A stretch of 64,000 bases of DNA from Cryobacterium sp. HLT2-28 (GCF_004402495.1 NZ_SOFH01000031.1:83356-147355); one strand, 5' to 3'; numbered from the stretch's first letter, positions 44,705 through 54,141 are shown. Made by a program: numbers and translations. Notes: generated by a model not told the origin, from the letters alone.

Positions 44705-47700
44705 ATGCATGCCAGAGTCACCGCCATCCTTGTTGCCCGAAACGGCTCGAAGCACCTCGAGACAACCCTCGAGGCGCTGAGCCGGCAGACACGTCAGCCC
44801 GACGTCGTCATCACCGTCGACTGCGGATCCACGGACAACAGCGCCGCGCTGCTGGCTGCCTACGGCCCGACTCATTTCATCTCCGCCGACTCCGACCTCA
44901 CCTTCGGGGAGGCCATCGCCGCCGCGGTGCGCGTGACGGCGCCTCCCGAATCCGACGGCGAGATGCTCTGGCTCCTGGCCCAGGACAGCGCCCCGGAGCC
45001 GGGCGCCCTGGCCGCGATGCTCGGTGAGCTCGAGATCGCCCCCTCGGTGGCCGTGGCCGGCCCCAAGGTGATGGACTGGCACGTCCGCGACTACATCCAC
45101 GAATTCGGGCAGTCGATGACACCCGGCGGCGCGACCGTGACCCTCGTCGAAAGCGAACTGGACCAGGGGCAGCACGACGGCATGAGCGACGTGCTCGCCG
45201 TCAGCGCCGGGGGGATGCTCGTGCGCCACACCGTCTGGGAACGCCTCGGCGGCTTCGACCCGGCACTGCCCTCGGCAGATGACTCCCTCGACTTCTGCGT
45301 GCGCGTGCGGATGGCCGGGTACCGCGTCTCCGTGGTGGCCGCCGCACGCATCGCGTCCGCCGGCGACGGTGTGGCCGGCCCCAGCGGGTCGTCACGCGGC
45401 CGGGCACGCCGCAAACGCGTCCGCGCGGTGCGCGCCGCCCAGCTCCACCGCCGCCTCGTCTATTCCCAGGGCTGGATGATCCCGGTGCACTGGCTCGGTC
45501 TGGTCCCCCTGGCGTTGTTCCGGTCCGTGGGACAGCTGTTGCAGAAGGAACCCGGCGCCGTCCTCGGCGAGTTCTCGGCCGCGTTCGCCGCGGCCTTCAG
45601 CGGGATCCGGGTCTCCGCCGCGCGGCGCCGTTTCGCCGCGACCCGCACGCTGGGCTGGGGTTCGATCGCCAGTCTGAGAGTGTCCTCGGCCGAGGTGCGC
45701 CGCCGGCACGCGCTCAAACGGGAGGCCAGCCTCACCGGGGCGAGGGGCGACCGGCCCGAGATCCGGTTCTTCGCCGGCGGCGGAGCCTGGACGGTGATCG
45801 CCGCGGCTGTTGCCGGGGTCGCCATCCTGGCCCCCCTGCTCGGGGCCCGCACCCTCACCGGCGGTGGGCTGCTGCCGTTGTCGGGCACCCCCGCCGGGTT
45901 GTGGGCTGCCGTCGGCTACGGCTGGCGGGACATCGGACTCGGTTTCGTCGGCGCGGCAGACCCGTTCGCGGCTGTCCTGGCGATCCTCGGCTCGCTCACC
46001 TTCTGGTCACCCTCCTTCGCGCTCGTCCTGGTGTACTTCCTCGCCCTGCCGGTGGCGGCGCTCGGCGCCTGGCTCGCGGCAAGCCGTCTCTCGCACCGGG
46101 CCTCGATCCGGGCCGTCGCCGCCGCGCTGTGGATCCTCGCCCCGACGTTCCTCAGCGCCCTCGCGGCGGGCCGCCCCGCCGCGATCCTCGTGCACCTGCT
46201 CCTCCCGTGGCTGTTCTTCGCCGGCTACGCGGCCGCCCGGTCCTGGTCGGCGTCCGCCTCGGCCGCGCTGTTGTTCGCCGCGATCGTCGCCTGCGCGCCG
46301 TCGCTGGCCCCCGCCCTGATCGTGGCCTGGCTGGTGTCCATCCTGGCCAGCGGCCGAGCGGTCATGCGCTACCTCGGCATCCCCCTGCCCGCGCTCGCCC
46401 TGGCCGCACCCCTGATCTGGGACCAGGGCCTGCGCGGAAACTGGCTCGCACTGATCGCCGACCCCGGGGCGCCGGTGCCGAGCGCCGCCGTCTCCGTCTG
46501 GCAGCTCCTGCTCGGCTTCCCGACCGGTGAGCTCGGCGGCTGGACCCCCCTGCTCGAGATGCTCGGACTGCCCGGCGTCCACGCGTCCATCCTTGTTCCG
46601 GTGCTGCTCATCCCGCTGGCCCTGCTCGCGGCCGTCTCGCTGTTCCTTCCCGGCGCGCGGGGCGCCAGCTTCGCGTTCCTGGCCGTGTTGCTCGGCCTCG
46701 GCACCGCTGTCGCCTCCACCCACCTGTTCCTCTCCTCGGTCGGATCCCAGTCGGTGAACGTCTGGCCGGGAGCCGGGCTCAGCCTGGCCTGGCTCGGTCT
46801 CGTCGGCGCGGTCGTGTTCGCGCTTCGGAGCATGCCGCGGTTCTCGATCGCGCCGGCGGTCAGTGCGGTCATCGCCCTGGTGATCGTGGCGGCCCCCCTG
46901 ATCGCGGCCCTGCCGCTCGGCACCAGCGTCGTGCAGGAAGGCACCGACAGGACCCAGCCGGCATTCGTCGCGGCCGAGGCCCGAACGGATGCCCGGGTCG
47001 GCACCCTGCAGATCGTGCCCCAGCCGGACGGCGGCATCCTGGCCACCATCGTTCGCGGTGACGGCGCCACCCTGGACCACCAGTCGACCCTGAGCAGCAC
47101 CGACGGCTCCCTCTCCGCCTCCGAACGGGACCTGGCGACCCTGGCCGGCAACCTTGCCTCCCGCAGCGGGCTGGATGCCGCCGGCGGACTGGCCGACTTC
47201 GGCATCCGCTTCGTGCTCCTGCGCCCGGCAGCGGTCGTGCCGACCGGACCGGGCAGCGCGGCCCCGGCCAGCTCCGCCGCGCTCGAGACGGCCGGGCGCT
47301 CGACGACCGCGCTGGACGGTGACGCTGCCCTCGTCCCGGTGGGCGATACCGCCTTCGGCCGGCTCTGGCGGCATGACGCCGCGGCCGTGCCCGGTGCCGC
47401 CGGCGAGATCCCCCGCAACGCCGGCGGCCTTCTCGGCCTGGTCTTCGCGCTGGTCGCGGCCGTCGTCATCGGAGCGACAGTGCTGCTCTCGATTCCGACC
47501 GGCGCGGGCCCGGAGGCCGTGCGCCAGGCGAACCGGGACGCGATCCGGCAGACGGCCAGGGCCGACGCACGCACGAAGAAGGCAGACGCCCGGGAACTGA
47601 AACGGGCAGCGAAGGCGAAGGCGCCCGCCGTGACCGACGCCGGGAAACCAGCCGACGAAACCGCTGTCGATGTGGCCGATACCGACGCCATCCTCGCCGA

Positions 47701-47890
47701 TGACGCCCCCGCCGACGAACGCGCGGCCGACGAGCGCCCCGCCGACGAACGCCCCGCCGACGAACGCGCGGCCGACGAGCGCCCCGCCGACGAGCGCCCC
47801 GCCGACGAACGCCCCGCCGACGAACCCCCAGCCGACGAACCCCCGGCCGAACCGACGACCCCCCTGGAGGAGGATGACGATGCCAAGTAG
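44705..47890 (+). CDS. Very large GT2 glycosyltransferase with membrane domain
   Basis: About 1061 residues. Residues 1-270 are a GT2 domain (RVTAILVARNGSKHLETTLE, ITVDCGSTDNSAALL, WLLAQDSAPEPGAL, GGFDPALPSADDSLDFCVRV). A region of more than ten helices follows, then an outer beta segment, a last helix (GGLLGLVFALVAAVVIGATV) and a basic, then acidic repeat tail. It lies between whiB2 and a DUF5719 gene, an arrangement kept across actinobacteria. ATG 44705 follows a TAGGCT hexamer by 9 nt; GTG 44696 is an alternative. Probably acts in envelope glycan synthesis; substrate unknown. Confidence 0.85.
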   Translation: MHARVTAILVARNGSKHLETTLEALSRQTRQPDVVITVDCGSTDNSAALLAAYGPTHFISADSDLTFGEAIAAAVRVTAPPESDGEMLWLLAQDSAPEPGALAAMLGELEIAPSVAVAGPKVMDWHVRDYIHEFGQSMTPGGATVTLVESELDQGQHDGMSDVLAVSAGGMLVRHTVWERLGGFDPALPSADDSLDFCVRVRMAGYRVSVVAAARIASAGDGVAGPSGSSRGRARRKRVRAVRAAQLHRRLVYSQGWMIPVHWLGLVPLALFRSVGQLLQKEPGAVLGEFSAAFAAAFSGIRVSAARRRFAATRTLGWGSIASLRVSSAEVRRRHALKREASLTGARGDRPEIRFFAGGGAWTVIAAAVAGVAILAPLLGARTLTGGGLLPLSGTPAGLWAAVGYGWRDIGLGFVGAADPFAAVLAILGSLTFWSPSFALVLVYFLALPVAALGAWLAASRLSHRASIRAVAAALWILAPTFLSALAAGRPAAILVHLLLPWLFFAGYAAARSWSASASAALLFAAIVACAPSLAPALIVAWLVSILASGRAVMRYLGIPLPALALAAPLIWDQGLRGNWLALIADPGAPVPSAAVSVWQLLLGFPTGELGGWTPLLEMLGLPGVHASILVPVLLIPLALLAAVSLFLPGARGASFAFLAVLLGLGTAVASTHLFLSSVGSQSVNVWPGAGLSLAWLGLVGAVVFALRSMPRFSIAPAVSAVIALVIVAAPLIAALPLGTSVVQEGTDRTQPAFVAAEARTDARVGTLQIVPQPDGGILATIVRGDGATLDHQSTLSSTDGSLSASERDLATLAGNLASRSGLDAAGGLADFGIRFVLLRPAAVVPTGPGSAAPASSAALETAGRSTTALDGDAALVPVGDTAFGRLWRHDAAAVPGAAGEIPRNAGGLLGLVFALVAAVVIGATVLLSIPTGAGPEAVRQANRDAIRQTARADARTKKADARELKRAAKAKAPAVTDAGKPADETAVDVADTDAILADDAPADERAADERPADERPADERAADERPADERPADERPADEPPADEPPAEPTTPLEEDDDAK
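47711..47845 (+). repeat. 15-bp coding tandem repeat, nine copies
   Basis: GCCGACGARCGCSCS-type units encode ADERP/ADERA pentapeptides, the last two reading ADEPP, at the C-terminus of the large GT2. Near-identity at DNA level points to recent slippage. Confidence 0.92.
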
Positions 47891-49364
47891 ACGTAGGGTC
47901 GCCCTCTTCGGGGCCCGGGCACTGGCCGGTACGGTGGGCCTGGCCGTCGCGGTCGTCGTCGTCGGCGCCGCGGCGGTCGTGCCTTGGCCGACGCTCGAGA
48001 GGGCGCCGGCATCCGTTCTCGTCTCGCCAGTGCCGACGGAACAGCAGCGGGTCTGCCCCGGCCCCCTGCTGACCCTCGCCGAGGACTCGAGCCAGGCCCA
48101 GGCCGCCACGTCCGTCGGCCCGGCGGATGCCGAGTTCGGCGCCAACGCGACCTCGGCCGGATCCGACTGGATCCGTCCGTCGTCCACGGAGCTCGCGGCA
48201 CCCGATAACGCGAAGAGCGACGTGGACGGCGCACCGCGCCTGGTTCGGGTGCCCGTGCAGGATGGAGCGACCACGGTTCCGCTCGTCGGGGCCAGCCAGT
48301 CCCAGACCGCGGCGACCGATTCGCTCGCCGGCCTCGCCGTCGCTGCCTGCGCCGAAGCCGTCAGCGATGCCTGGCTTGTCGGCGGGTCCACCGATGTGGG
48401 CCGCACCAGTCTCGTCCTGCTCAGCAATCCCAGCACCGTCGTCGCGGCCGTCGACCTGGCGGTCTACGGCGAGGCCGGCCTGGTGAACGCGCCCGGGTCG
48501 ACCGGGATCCTGGTCCAGCCCGGCGCACAGCGGATCGTCTCCCTCGCCGGACTGGCCCCGAACCTCCGTTCCCCGGTCGTCCACGTCTCCTCTCACGGCG
48601 GCCAGGTTGCCGCGGCCCTCGAGCAGAGCGTGGTCCGGGGCCTCGAACCAGGCGGCGCCGAAATCGTGGGGTCGTCGGCCGTGCCGGGGCTCACCCAGCG
48701 GATCGCAGGCCTGCTCATCACCACGCAGGCGGCGGTTGCGGCGACGGACAGCACGGGGATCGCCGAGGACACCCCGTCTGTGCGGATTCTCGTCCCCGGC
48801 GACACCGCCGCCACCGTGGAGCTGGGCGTGGTGGGTGCGGGCGGACAACAGGTCGGAATCGAAAGCGAAGAGGGCAAACCTGGCGGGTCCTCGCTGCAGG
48901 TCGAGATCCAGCCCGGAATCGCCACGGAGGTTCCGCTGGTCGGACTCATACCAGGTGCCTACTCGGTCGAACTCCGGTCGGACCAGCCGATAGTGGCCGC
49001 GGCCCAGGCGTCCTCGGTCGGAACCGCCGGCAAGGACTTCGCCTGGTTCTCGGCCTCCGGAACGCTCGACGACGACTTCCTCGTCGCCGTCGCCCCCGGA
49101 CCCGGCCCGGCGCTCCACCTCGTGAACACCGCCGACGAGGACGCCACCTACACCGCGACCCCCGAGACGGGCCAGCCGGTCACGGTGACCGTGCCGGCCG
49201 GTGAGTCAGGAACGCTGCCGCTGACGGCATCCGCCCGCTACCTCGTCTCCGGCGGCCGAACGACCGTCGCCTCGGTCGGCTATTCCGGGGCCGGGCTGGT
49301 GTCATCCTTCACCCTCGGCCAGGCCGGGCCGCTGGCCGCGCCGATCCAGGTCTACCCCCACTGA
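47880..49364 (+). CDS. DUF5719 family secreted protein
   Basis: 494 residues. One N-terminal helix (residues 8-36) acts as signal anchor, followed by VVPWPTLERAPASVLVSPVP and TEQQRVCPGPLLTLAED, the DUF5719 opening. The rest is beta-rich, with repeated patterns such as TTVPLVGASQSQTA and GQPVTVTVPAGESGTLPL. AGGAGG lies 6 nt before the ATG; the start overlaps the GT2 gene by 11 bp. Family members follow the giant GT2 in actinobacteria and probably work with it at the outer membrane face (inference). Confidence 0.82.
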   Translation: MPSRRRVALFGARALAGTVGLAVAVVVVGAAAVVPWPTLERAPASVLVSPVPTEQQRVCPGPLLTLAEDSSQAQAATSVGPADAEFGANATSAGSDWIRPSSTELAAPDNAKSDVDGAPRLVRVPVQDGATTVPLVGASQSQTAATDSLAGLAVAACAEAVSDAWLVGGSTDVGRTSLVLLSNPSTVVAAVDLAVYGEAGLVNAPGSTGILVQPGAQRIVSLAGLAPNLRSPVVHVSSHGGQVAAALEQSVVRGLEPGGAEIVGSSAVPGLTQRIAGLLITTQAAVAATDSTGIAEDTPSVRILVPGDTAATVELGVVGAGGQQVGIESEEGKPGGSSLQVEIQPGIATEVPLVGLIPGAYSVELRSDQPIVAAAQASSVGTAGKDFAWFSASGTLDDDFLVAVAPGPGPALHLVNTADEDATYTATPETGQPVTVTVPAGESGTLPLTASARYLVSGGRTTVASVGYSGAGLVSSFTLGQAGPLAAPIQVYPH

Positions 49365-49427
49365 TAAAGCCCGCCGCCGGTGCTGGCAGACTGGTCTGAC
49401 GTGTCCCTTGAACCTCTGGAGCCAGCA

Positions 49428-50369
49428 GTGACCAGCACCGACGCCCCGCCCCGCCCCCCGGCGATCGAGCCGGTCGCCATCGCCGTGATCGGGGGCTCCG
49501 GCCTCTACCGATTGTTCGACGACGCAACGTCCACCTCGGTCGAGGTGGACACGCCGTACGGTCCTCCCTCGGCTCCGATCACCATCGGTGAGCGCGCCGG
49601 CCGACGGGTCGCGTTCCTGCCCCGGCACGGCGGCGGGCACTCCGCTGCCCCGCACCTGATCAACTACCGGGCGAACATCTGGGCGCTCGCCTCACTCGGC
49701 GTCACCGCCATCATCTCGTCCTCGGCCGTCGGCGGTGTCAGCCCCGAGTACCCGCCGGGCCTGCTCGTCGTGACCGACCAGTTCATCGACCGCACGTCCG
49801 GCCGTGCCGACACCTTCTTCGACCGGGGGAGCGTCGCGCACCTTGCGGCGGCCGACCCGTTCGACCCGATCCTGCGCCGCACCGCCGTCGCGGCCCTCGC
49901 CGGCCTCGACGAGGACTTCGCTCCGTCCGGCACCGTCGTCGTGATCCAGGGGCCGCGGTTCTCCACCCGGGCGGAATCGCTCTGGTTCCGGGCCGTGGGG
50001 GCGCACATCGTCAACATGACCCAGTACCCCGAGGTGGTGCTCGCCTCCGAGCTGAACATCGGAACGGTCAACCTGTCGTTCGTGACCGACGCCGACGCCG
50101 GGCTGTCCCCGGAGGCCGGGTTGTCCCCGGAGGCGGGGTTGTCGCCGGGGGCCGGGTTATCGGCGGGGGAGGGGGCCGACGCGGATGCCGTCTCCGCGAC
50201 GCTCGTCTTCGCCCGGCTCGCCGACGCCCAGCCGCGCATCCTCGCCGCTATCGACGCGATCCTGCGCTCCGTTCCCGGGGACTTCGCGCCCCGGCAACTG
50301 ATCGACCCTGGGCAGGTCGCCGCGGTGCTCGCCCGGCCGGCCGGCCCGGGAGCCGGGCTCCCGCGGTGA
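49428..50369 (+). CDS. S-methyl-5'-thioadenosine phosphorylase-like protein
   Basis: 313 residues of the purine phosphorylase family: AIAVIGGSGLYRLFDD, FLPRHGGGHSAAPHLINYRA, SSSAVGGVSPEYPPG, VIQGPRFSTRAES and VNMTQYPEVVLASELNI. These cover the phosphate and base sites of MTA phosphorylase. After the conserved SFVTDADAG a four-fold GLSPEA-like repeat intrudes before the last helix. GTG 49428 has GGAG 6 nt upstream; GTG 49401 is possible. Its stop overlaps the epimerase start (GTGA), so it may serve that cluster and not only methionine salvage. Confidence 0.85.
   Translation: MTSTDAPPRPPAIEPVAIAVIGGSGLYRLFDDATSTSVEVDTPYGPPSAPITIGERAGRRVAFLPRHGGGHSAAPHLINYRANIWALASLGVTAIISSSAVGGVSPEYPPGLLVVTDQFIDRTSGRADTFFDRGSVAHLAAADPFDPILRRTAVAALAGLDEDFAPSGTVVVIQGPRFSTRAESLWFRAVGAHIVNMTQYPEVVLASELNIGTVNLSFVTDADAGLSPEAGLSPEAGLSPGAGLSAGEGADADAVSATLVFARLADAQPRILAAIDAILRSVPGDFAPRQLIDPGQVAAVLARPAGPGAGLPR
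50097..50168 (+). repeat. 18-bp coding tandem repeat, four copies
   Basis: Units encoding AGLSPE, AGLSPE, AGLSPG and AGLSAG sit inside the phosphorylase gene, just after its conserved TDxDAG segment. Confidence 0.9.
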
Positions 50370-51433
50370 ACGCCCCGCGCCTGCTCGTCACCGGTGGTGC
50401 CGGCTTCATCGGCGGCGCCATCGTCACGGCCGCACTCGAGCACGGGTGGAGCGTGCGCGTGCTCGACTCCCTCCGCAGCGACGTGCACGGGGCGCTGCCC
50501 CTCGTCGACCCGCGGGTCGACGTCATCGTCGGCGATGTGACCGATCCCGGCGTCGTCGCTGTCGCACTGCGGGAGATCGACCTCGTCTGCCACCAGGCCG
50601 CGAAGGTCGGGCTCGGCGTGGACTTCTCCGATGCCCCGGACTATGTCAGGAGCAACGAGGTGGGTACGGCCGTGCTCCTGGCCGCGATGACGGCAGCCGG
50701 CATCGACCGGCTGGTGCTGGCCTCGTCCATGGTCGTCTACGGCGAGGGCAGCTTCCGCGGTTCCCGCGGCCCGGCCCGGCCGGGGCCGCGCCGGGCCGCC
50801 GACCTGACGGCCGGCGTCTACGACCCGGTGGACGAGGTCACCGGCGAACGACTCGAACCCGCGCTCACCACCGAGGAGGACCCGCTCGACCCGCGCAACG
50901 TCTATGCGGCCACCAAGCTCGCCCAGGAATACCTGGCCTCGGCCTGGGCCCGAGCGACCGGCGGCCGGGTCGCCGCGCTGCGCTACCACAACGTGTACGG
51001 CCCCGGGATGCCGCAGAACACGCCGTACGCCGGCGTCGCCTCCCTGTTCCGCTCGGCCCTCGAGCGCGGCGAGGCACCCCGCGTGTTCGAGGACGGCGCC
51101 CAGCGCCGCGATTTCGTGCACGTCGCGGACATCGCCTCGGCCAACCTCGCCGCACTCGACTGGACCGGCGTCAGCCCGGCATCCACCTTCCGGGCCTTCA
51201 ACGTCGGCAGTGGCACCGTGCACACCATCGGTGACCTGGCCGAGGCGCTCAGCCGCGCCTCCGGCGGGCCTGACCCGGTGGTCACCGGTGAGTTCCGGCT
51301 CGGGGACGTGCGGCACATCACCGCGTCGTCCGAACGCATCCGCGTCGAACTCGGCTGGTCCCCGACGGTGACCTTCGAGCGCGGCGTCGCGGAATTCGCC
51401 ACCGCCCCGTTGCGGGCCGCCGTGCGGCGCTGA
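50366..51433 (+). CDS. NAD-dependent NDP-sugar epimerase/dehydratase
   Basis: 355 residues, extended SDR: RLLVTGGAGFIGGAIVTAAL, CHQAAKVGLGVDFSDAPDYV, VLASSMVVYGEG, NVYAATKLAQEYLAS (Tyr-Lys) and RYHNVYGPGMPQNTPYAG. Close to WcaG-type sugar epimerases. It starts in the stop of the phosphorylase gene (GTGA overlap). It converges on the histidine kinase gene. The substrate cannot be named from sequence. Confidence 0.85.
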   Translation: MNAPRLLVTGGAGFIGGAIVTAALEHGWSVRVLDSLRSDVHGALPLVDPRVDVIVGDVTDPGVVAVALREIDLVCHQAAKVGLGVDFSDAPDYVRSNEVGTAVLLAAMTAAGIDRLVLASSMVVYGEGSFRGSRGPARPGPRRAADLTAGVYDPVDEVTGERLEPALTTEEDPLDPRNVYAATKLAQEYLASAWARATGGRVAALRYHNVYGPGMPQNTPYAGVASLFRSALERGEAPRVFEDGAQRRDFVHVADIASANLAALDWTGVSPASTFRAFNVGSGTVHTIGDLAEALSRASGGPDPVVTGEFRLGDVRHITASSERIRVELGWSPTVTFERGVAEFATAPLRAAVRR

Positions 51434-51471
51434 GGCGCAACGGCCCGCCCGGAACGGCCCGCCCGGTCCGG

Positions 51472-52620
51472 TCAGCCCGCCGCGACCGGATGCCGGGGCA
51501 GCAGCACGTCGAAGCGGCAGCCGCCCGGCACGTTCCGCACCACGACCTCGCCGCGATGGGCCCGCACGATGCCCTGCACGATCGCCAGACCGAGCCCGGC
51601 CCCGCCCGACCGGGTCGGCTCCGAAGCCGGGGTGCGCGGTTCGCTCGCGCGCCAGCCGGCCTCGAAGACGCGGCCGAGGTCCTGTTCCGGGATGCCGCCG
51701 GCGGAGTCCTGCACCGAGATCACGGCGCGTCCGTCGTCGTTCTCGGTGACCGACACCACGATCTCCAGTCCGGCCGGGGAATGCTGGATCGCGTTCATGA
51801 CCAGGTTCCCGACCACCCGCGACAGCTCGCGCGGGTCGGCGAGGATGGTCAGACCGGTTTCGCCTTCGAACCGGAGGTCGAGGGACTTCGCCCGGGCGAC
51901 CGGCCAGAACCCGGCGACGGTGTCACTGATCAGGTCGTAGAGCGAGACCGGTTCCACGGCCAGCCGCAGTGTGCCGGAGTGGATCCGCGACAACTCGAAC
52001 AGGTCGTCGACCATCCCGGAGAGCCGGTCGACCTGGCCGCGCATCTGCGCGTAATACCGGTCGGGGTCCTCCGCCATGCCGTCCTCGAGGGCCTCGGCCA
52101 TCGCCCGGATGCCCGCCAGCGGTGTGCGCAGGTCGTGCGAAATCCAGGCGATCAGTTCCCGGCGTGACTCCTCCACCCGGTTCTCCCGCGCCCGGGACTC
52201 GGCCAGGCGCTCGCCCGTCGCCGCCAGTTCTCCGGCCAACGCCGCGAACTCGGTGTTGCTGTGCCGGTCCGCCGCAACGACCCGTTCGCCGCGGCCGAGG
52301 CTCGCCGCGGCCGAACGCAGCTCACGACCCTCCCGCACCAGGCTGCGGCCGAGCACCGCGGACATGACGAGCGACACCAGGCCGGCCACTCCCGCGACCC
52401 AGTAGAAGACGGTGACGTCGTGGGTGGAGACGTACATCTGCGAGGCGACCGCGGCCATCCCGCCGACCACGGAGACCACCGCGGCGAGGGCGACGACCAT
52501 CAGCTGCAGAACAAGGGAGGCGCGGGACAGCATCCGCAGGGCCAGCAGGCCCAGCGCGCCGACGACGACCGCGCTGGCGAGGGCGAACAGGGTCACGGTG
52601 GCCAGGACGTCCAGGGTCAT
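51472..52620 (-). CDS. Two-component sensor histidine kinase
   Basis: 382 residues. Two helices (about 8-30, 36-60) and a third near 72-92 lie before a HAMP-like linker. The phospho-acceptor is His162 in AWISHDLRTPLAGIRAMAEA. The ATPase part has VVGNLVMNAIQHSPAG, SVQDSAGGIPEQDLGRVFEA and RSGGAGLGLAIVQGIV. The outer sensing loop is very short, so it may sense the membrane itself. It starts in a 1-bp overlap with the response regulator stop. Confidence 0.9.
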   Translation of the reverse strand: MTLDVLATVTLFALASAVVVGALGLLALRMLSRASLVLQLMVVALAAVVSVVGGMAAVASQMYVSTHDVTVFYWVAGVAGLVSLVMSAVLGRSLVREGRELRSAAASLGRGERVVAADRHSNTEFAALAGELAATGERLAESRARENRVEESRRELIAWISHDLRTPLAGIRAMAEALEDGMAEDPDRYYAQMRGQVDRLSGMVDDLFELSRIHSGTLRLAVEPVSLYDLISDTVAGFWPVARAKSLDLRFEGETGLTILADPRELSRVVGNLVMNAIQHSPAGLEIVVSVTENDDGRAVISVQDSAGGIPEQDLGRVFEAGWRASEPRTPASEPTRSGGAGLGLAIVQGIVRAHRGEVVVRNVPGGCRFDVLLPRHPVAAG

Positions 52621-53363
52621 CAGTCTCTCCGTTCCTCGGGTGCCGCTTCCGGGCGGCCGAGGGGCACCGGGTCGAACCGGTAGCCGACCCCCCAGACCGT
52701 GTTCAACAGCCGCGGATGCGCGGAGTCGGCCTCGATCTTCTCCCGTAGCCGGCGCACGTGCACGGTGACCGTGGACAGGTCTCCGAATTCCCAGCCCCAG
52801 ACCGAACGCAGCAGGTCCTCCCGGCTGAGGACCTTGTGCGGCCGCCCGATCAGGTAGGCGAGCAGGTCGAACTCGCGGGCGGTGAGTACCAGGGGCTCCC
52901 CGTTCAGCCGCACCTCGTGGGCAGACGAGTCCAGCGTGAAGTCGCCGACGCTGACCAGTCCCTCCGGGACGAAACCGGCGACATTGCGGCGGAGCACCGA
53001 GTGAACGCGGAGCACCAGCTCGCGCGGCGAGAACGGCTTGGCCAGGTAGTCGTCGGCGCCCGCCTCGAGGCCGTCGATCCGGTCCTCCTCCTGGTTGAGT
53101 GCGGTGAGCATGATCACCGGGATCGACCAGTTGGCCCGGATCCGCCGGCACACCTCGATGCCGTCCAGCAGCGGCAGCATCCGGTCGAGCACGACCAGGT
53201 CGGGGCGGAGCTCCTCGGCCTTGCGGAGCCCGTCGGGTCCGTCCGGGGCCTCGTCCACGATGAAACCGGCGGCACGCAGGTAGCGGCTGACGATCTCGGA
53301 GACCGTCGGGTCGTCGTCGATGACGAGGACGCGCCGGTCCTGGCGCACAGCTGATGTAGTCAC
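52620..53363 (-). CDS. OmpR-family response regulator
   Basis: 247 residues. The receiver has VLVIDDDPTVSEIVSRYL, the phospho-acceptor Asp60 in LVVLDRMLPLLDG and DDYLAKPFSPREL with the conserved Lys. The winged helix follows: LTAREFDLLAYLIGRPHKVL, VWGWEFGDLSTVTVHVRRLR and NTVWGVGYRF. Start GTG 53363 sits 6 nt after a TATCCT -10 box with no ribosome site, so it is probably leaderless; longer in-frame starts lack a family match. Cotranscribed with the kinase. Divergent from the GT2 at 53473, a possible target. Confidence 0.9.
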   Translation of the reverse strand: MTTSAVRQDRRVLVIDDDPTVSEIVSRYLRAAGFIVDEAPDGPDGLRKAEELRPDLVVLDRMLPLLDGIEVCRRIRANWSIPVIMLTALNQEEDRIDGLEAGADDYLAKPFSPRELVLRVHSVLRRNVAGFVPEGLVSVGDFTLDSSAHEVRLNGEPLVLTAREFDLLAYLIGRPHKVLSREDLLRSVWGWEFGDLSTVTVHVRRLREKIEADSAHPRLLNTVWGVGYRFDPVPLGRPEAAPEERRD

Positions 53364-53369
53364 GATCTC

Positions 53370-53375
53370 AGGATA
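53370..53375 (-). promoter_or_regulatory. -10 box TATCCT for leaderless response regulator
   Basis: On the minus strand TATCCT is followed by 6 nt and the GTG at 53363. Confidence 0.5.
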
Positions 53376-53460
53376 GAGCCGTGCTGCTCCGCTCCAGGGC
53401 CCCGCCCGATCGTTCCTCAGCCTGTAATCTTCTCGAGGCGTTTCAGCCTTTTCGCCGCCA

Positions 53461-53466
53461 TAGTGT
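53461..53466 (+). promoter_or_regulatory. -10 box TAGTGT for leaderless GT2
   Basis: TAGTGT precedes the ATG at 53473 by 6 nt, with no ribosome-binding site. Confidence 0.4.
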
Positions 53467-53472
53467 CGAACC

Positions 53473-54141
53473 ATGACTGTGATCCGGGTGGACCTCGTGC
53501 TGCCGTGCCTGAATGAAGCGGGTGCCCTTCCCTGGGTGCTGTCCCGTCTGCCGGAGGGCTACCGCGCCATTGTGGTCGACAACGGCTCCACCGACGGGTC
53601 GGCCGCAATCGCGGCCGCGGCCGGGGCGCTGGTGGTGTTCGAGGAGCGGCGAGGATTCGGTGCCGCCGCGCATGCCGGCCTGCTGGCGGCGACCGCGCCG
53701 ATCGTCGCCTTCTGCGATGCCGACGCGTCGATGGACCCTCGGGAACTCCCTCTGGTCGTGGACCCGGTGCGCGCGGGGGAGGCCGACCTGGTGCTCGGCC
53801 GCCGCCGGGCGAGCACGTCGAAGGCGTGGCCGTGGCACGGCCGGATCGCCAATACCAGTCTGTCCTGGCGACTGCGCCGAATAACCGGTGTGAACATCCA
53901 TGATCTCGGCCCCATGCGCGCCGCGCGACGCGAAGACCTGCTCTCCCTCGACCTCCGGGACCGCCGTAGCGGCTATCCCCTGGAGATGTTCCTCCGTGCC
54001 GCGGCTGCCGGCTGGCGCATCCGCGAAGTGGACACCACCTATTCGCCGCGGGTCGGCCGCAGCAAGGTGACCGGAACGGTGCGGGGAACGCTCACCGCGA
54101 TCGCGGACATGTCCGCCCTCCTCAGGGAGACCCGCCGATGA
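53473..54141 (+). CDS. GT2 glycosyltransferase
   Basis: 222 residues: VDLVLPCLNEAGALPWVLSR, IVVDNGSTDGSAAIA, RRGFGAAAHAGLLAA, FCDADASMDPREL and VLGRRRASTSKAWPW. It resembles polyprenyl-phosphate glycosyltransferases without membrane helices. The stop overlaps the DUF2064 gene by 4 bp, and that gene overlaps a methyltransferase by 4 bp, so the three are translated together. Probably makes the sugar donor or scaffold for this unknown cluster. Confidence 0.85.
   Translation: MTVIRVDLVLPCLNEAGALPWVLSRLPEGYRAIVVDNGSTDGSAAIAAAAGALVVFEERRGFGAAAHAGLLAATAPIVAFCDADASMDPRELPLVVDPVRAGEADLVLGRRRASTSKAWPWHGRIANTSLSWRLRRITGVNIHDLGPMRAARREDLLSLDLRDRRSGYPLEMFLRAAAAGWRIREVDTTYSPRVGRSKVTGTVRGTLTAIADMSALLRETRR

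Noticed and set aside
46007..48436. 809-residue minus-strand frame opposite the giant GT2 and DUF5719 genes
   Set aside because: Low-complexity Arg/Gly/Gln-rich translation, no motif; crosses the boundary of two real genes.
51472..53151. Extension of the histidine kinase to 559 residues
   Set aside because: The extra part is antisense-frame sequence of the response regulator gene; the kinase begins at the ATG at 52620.
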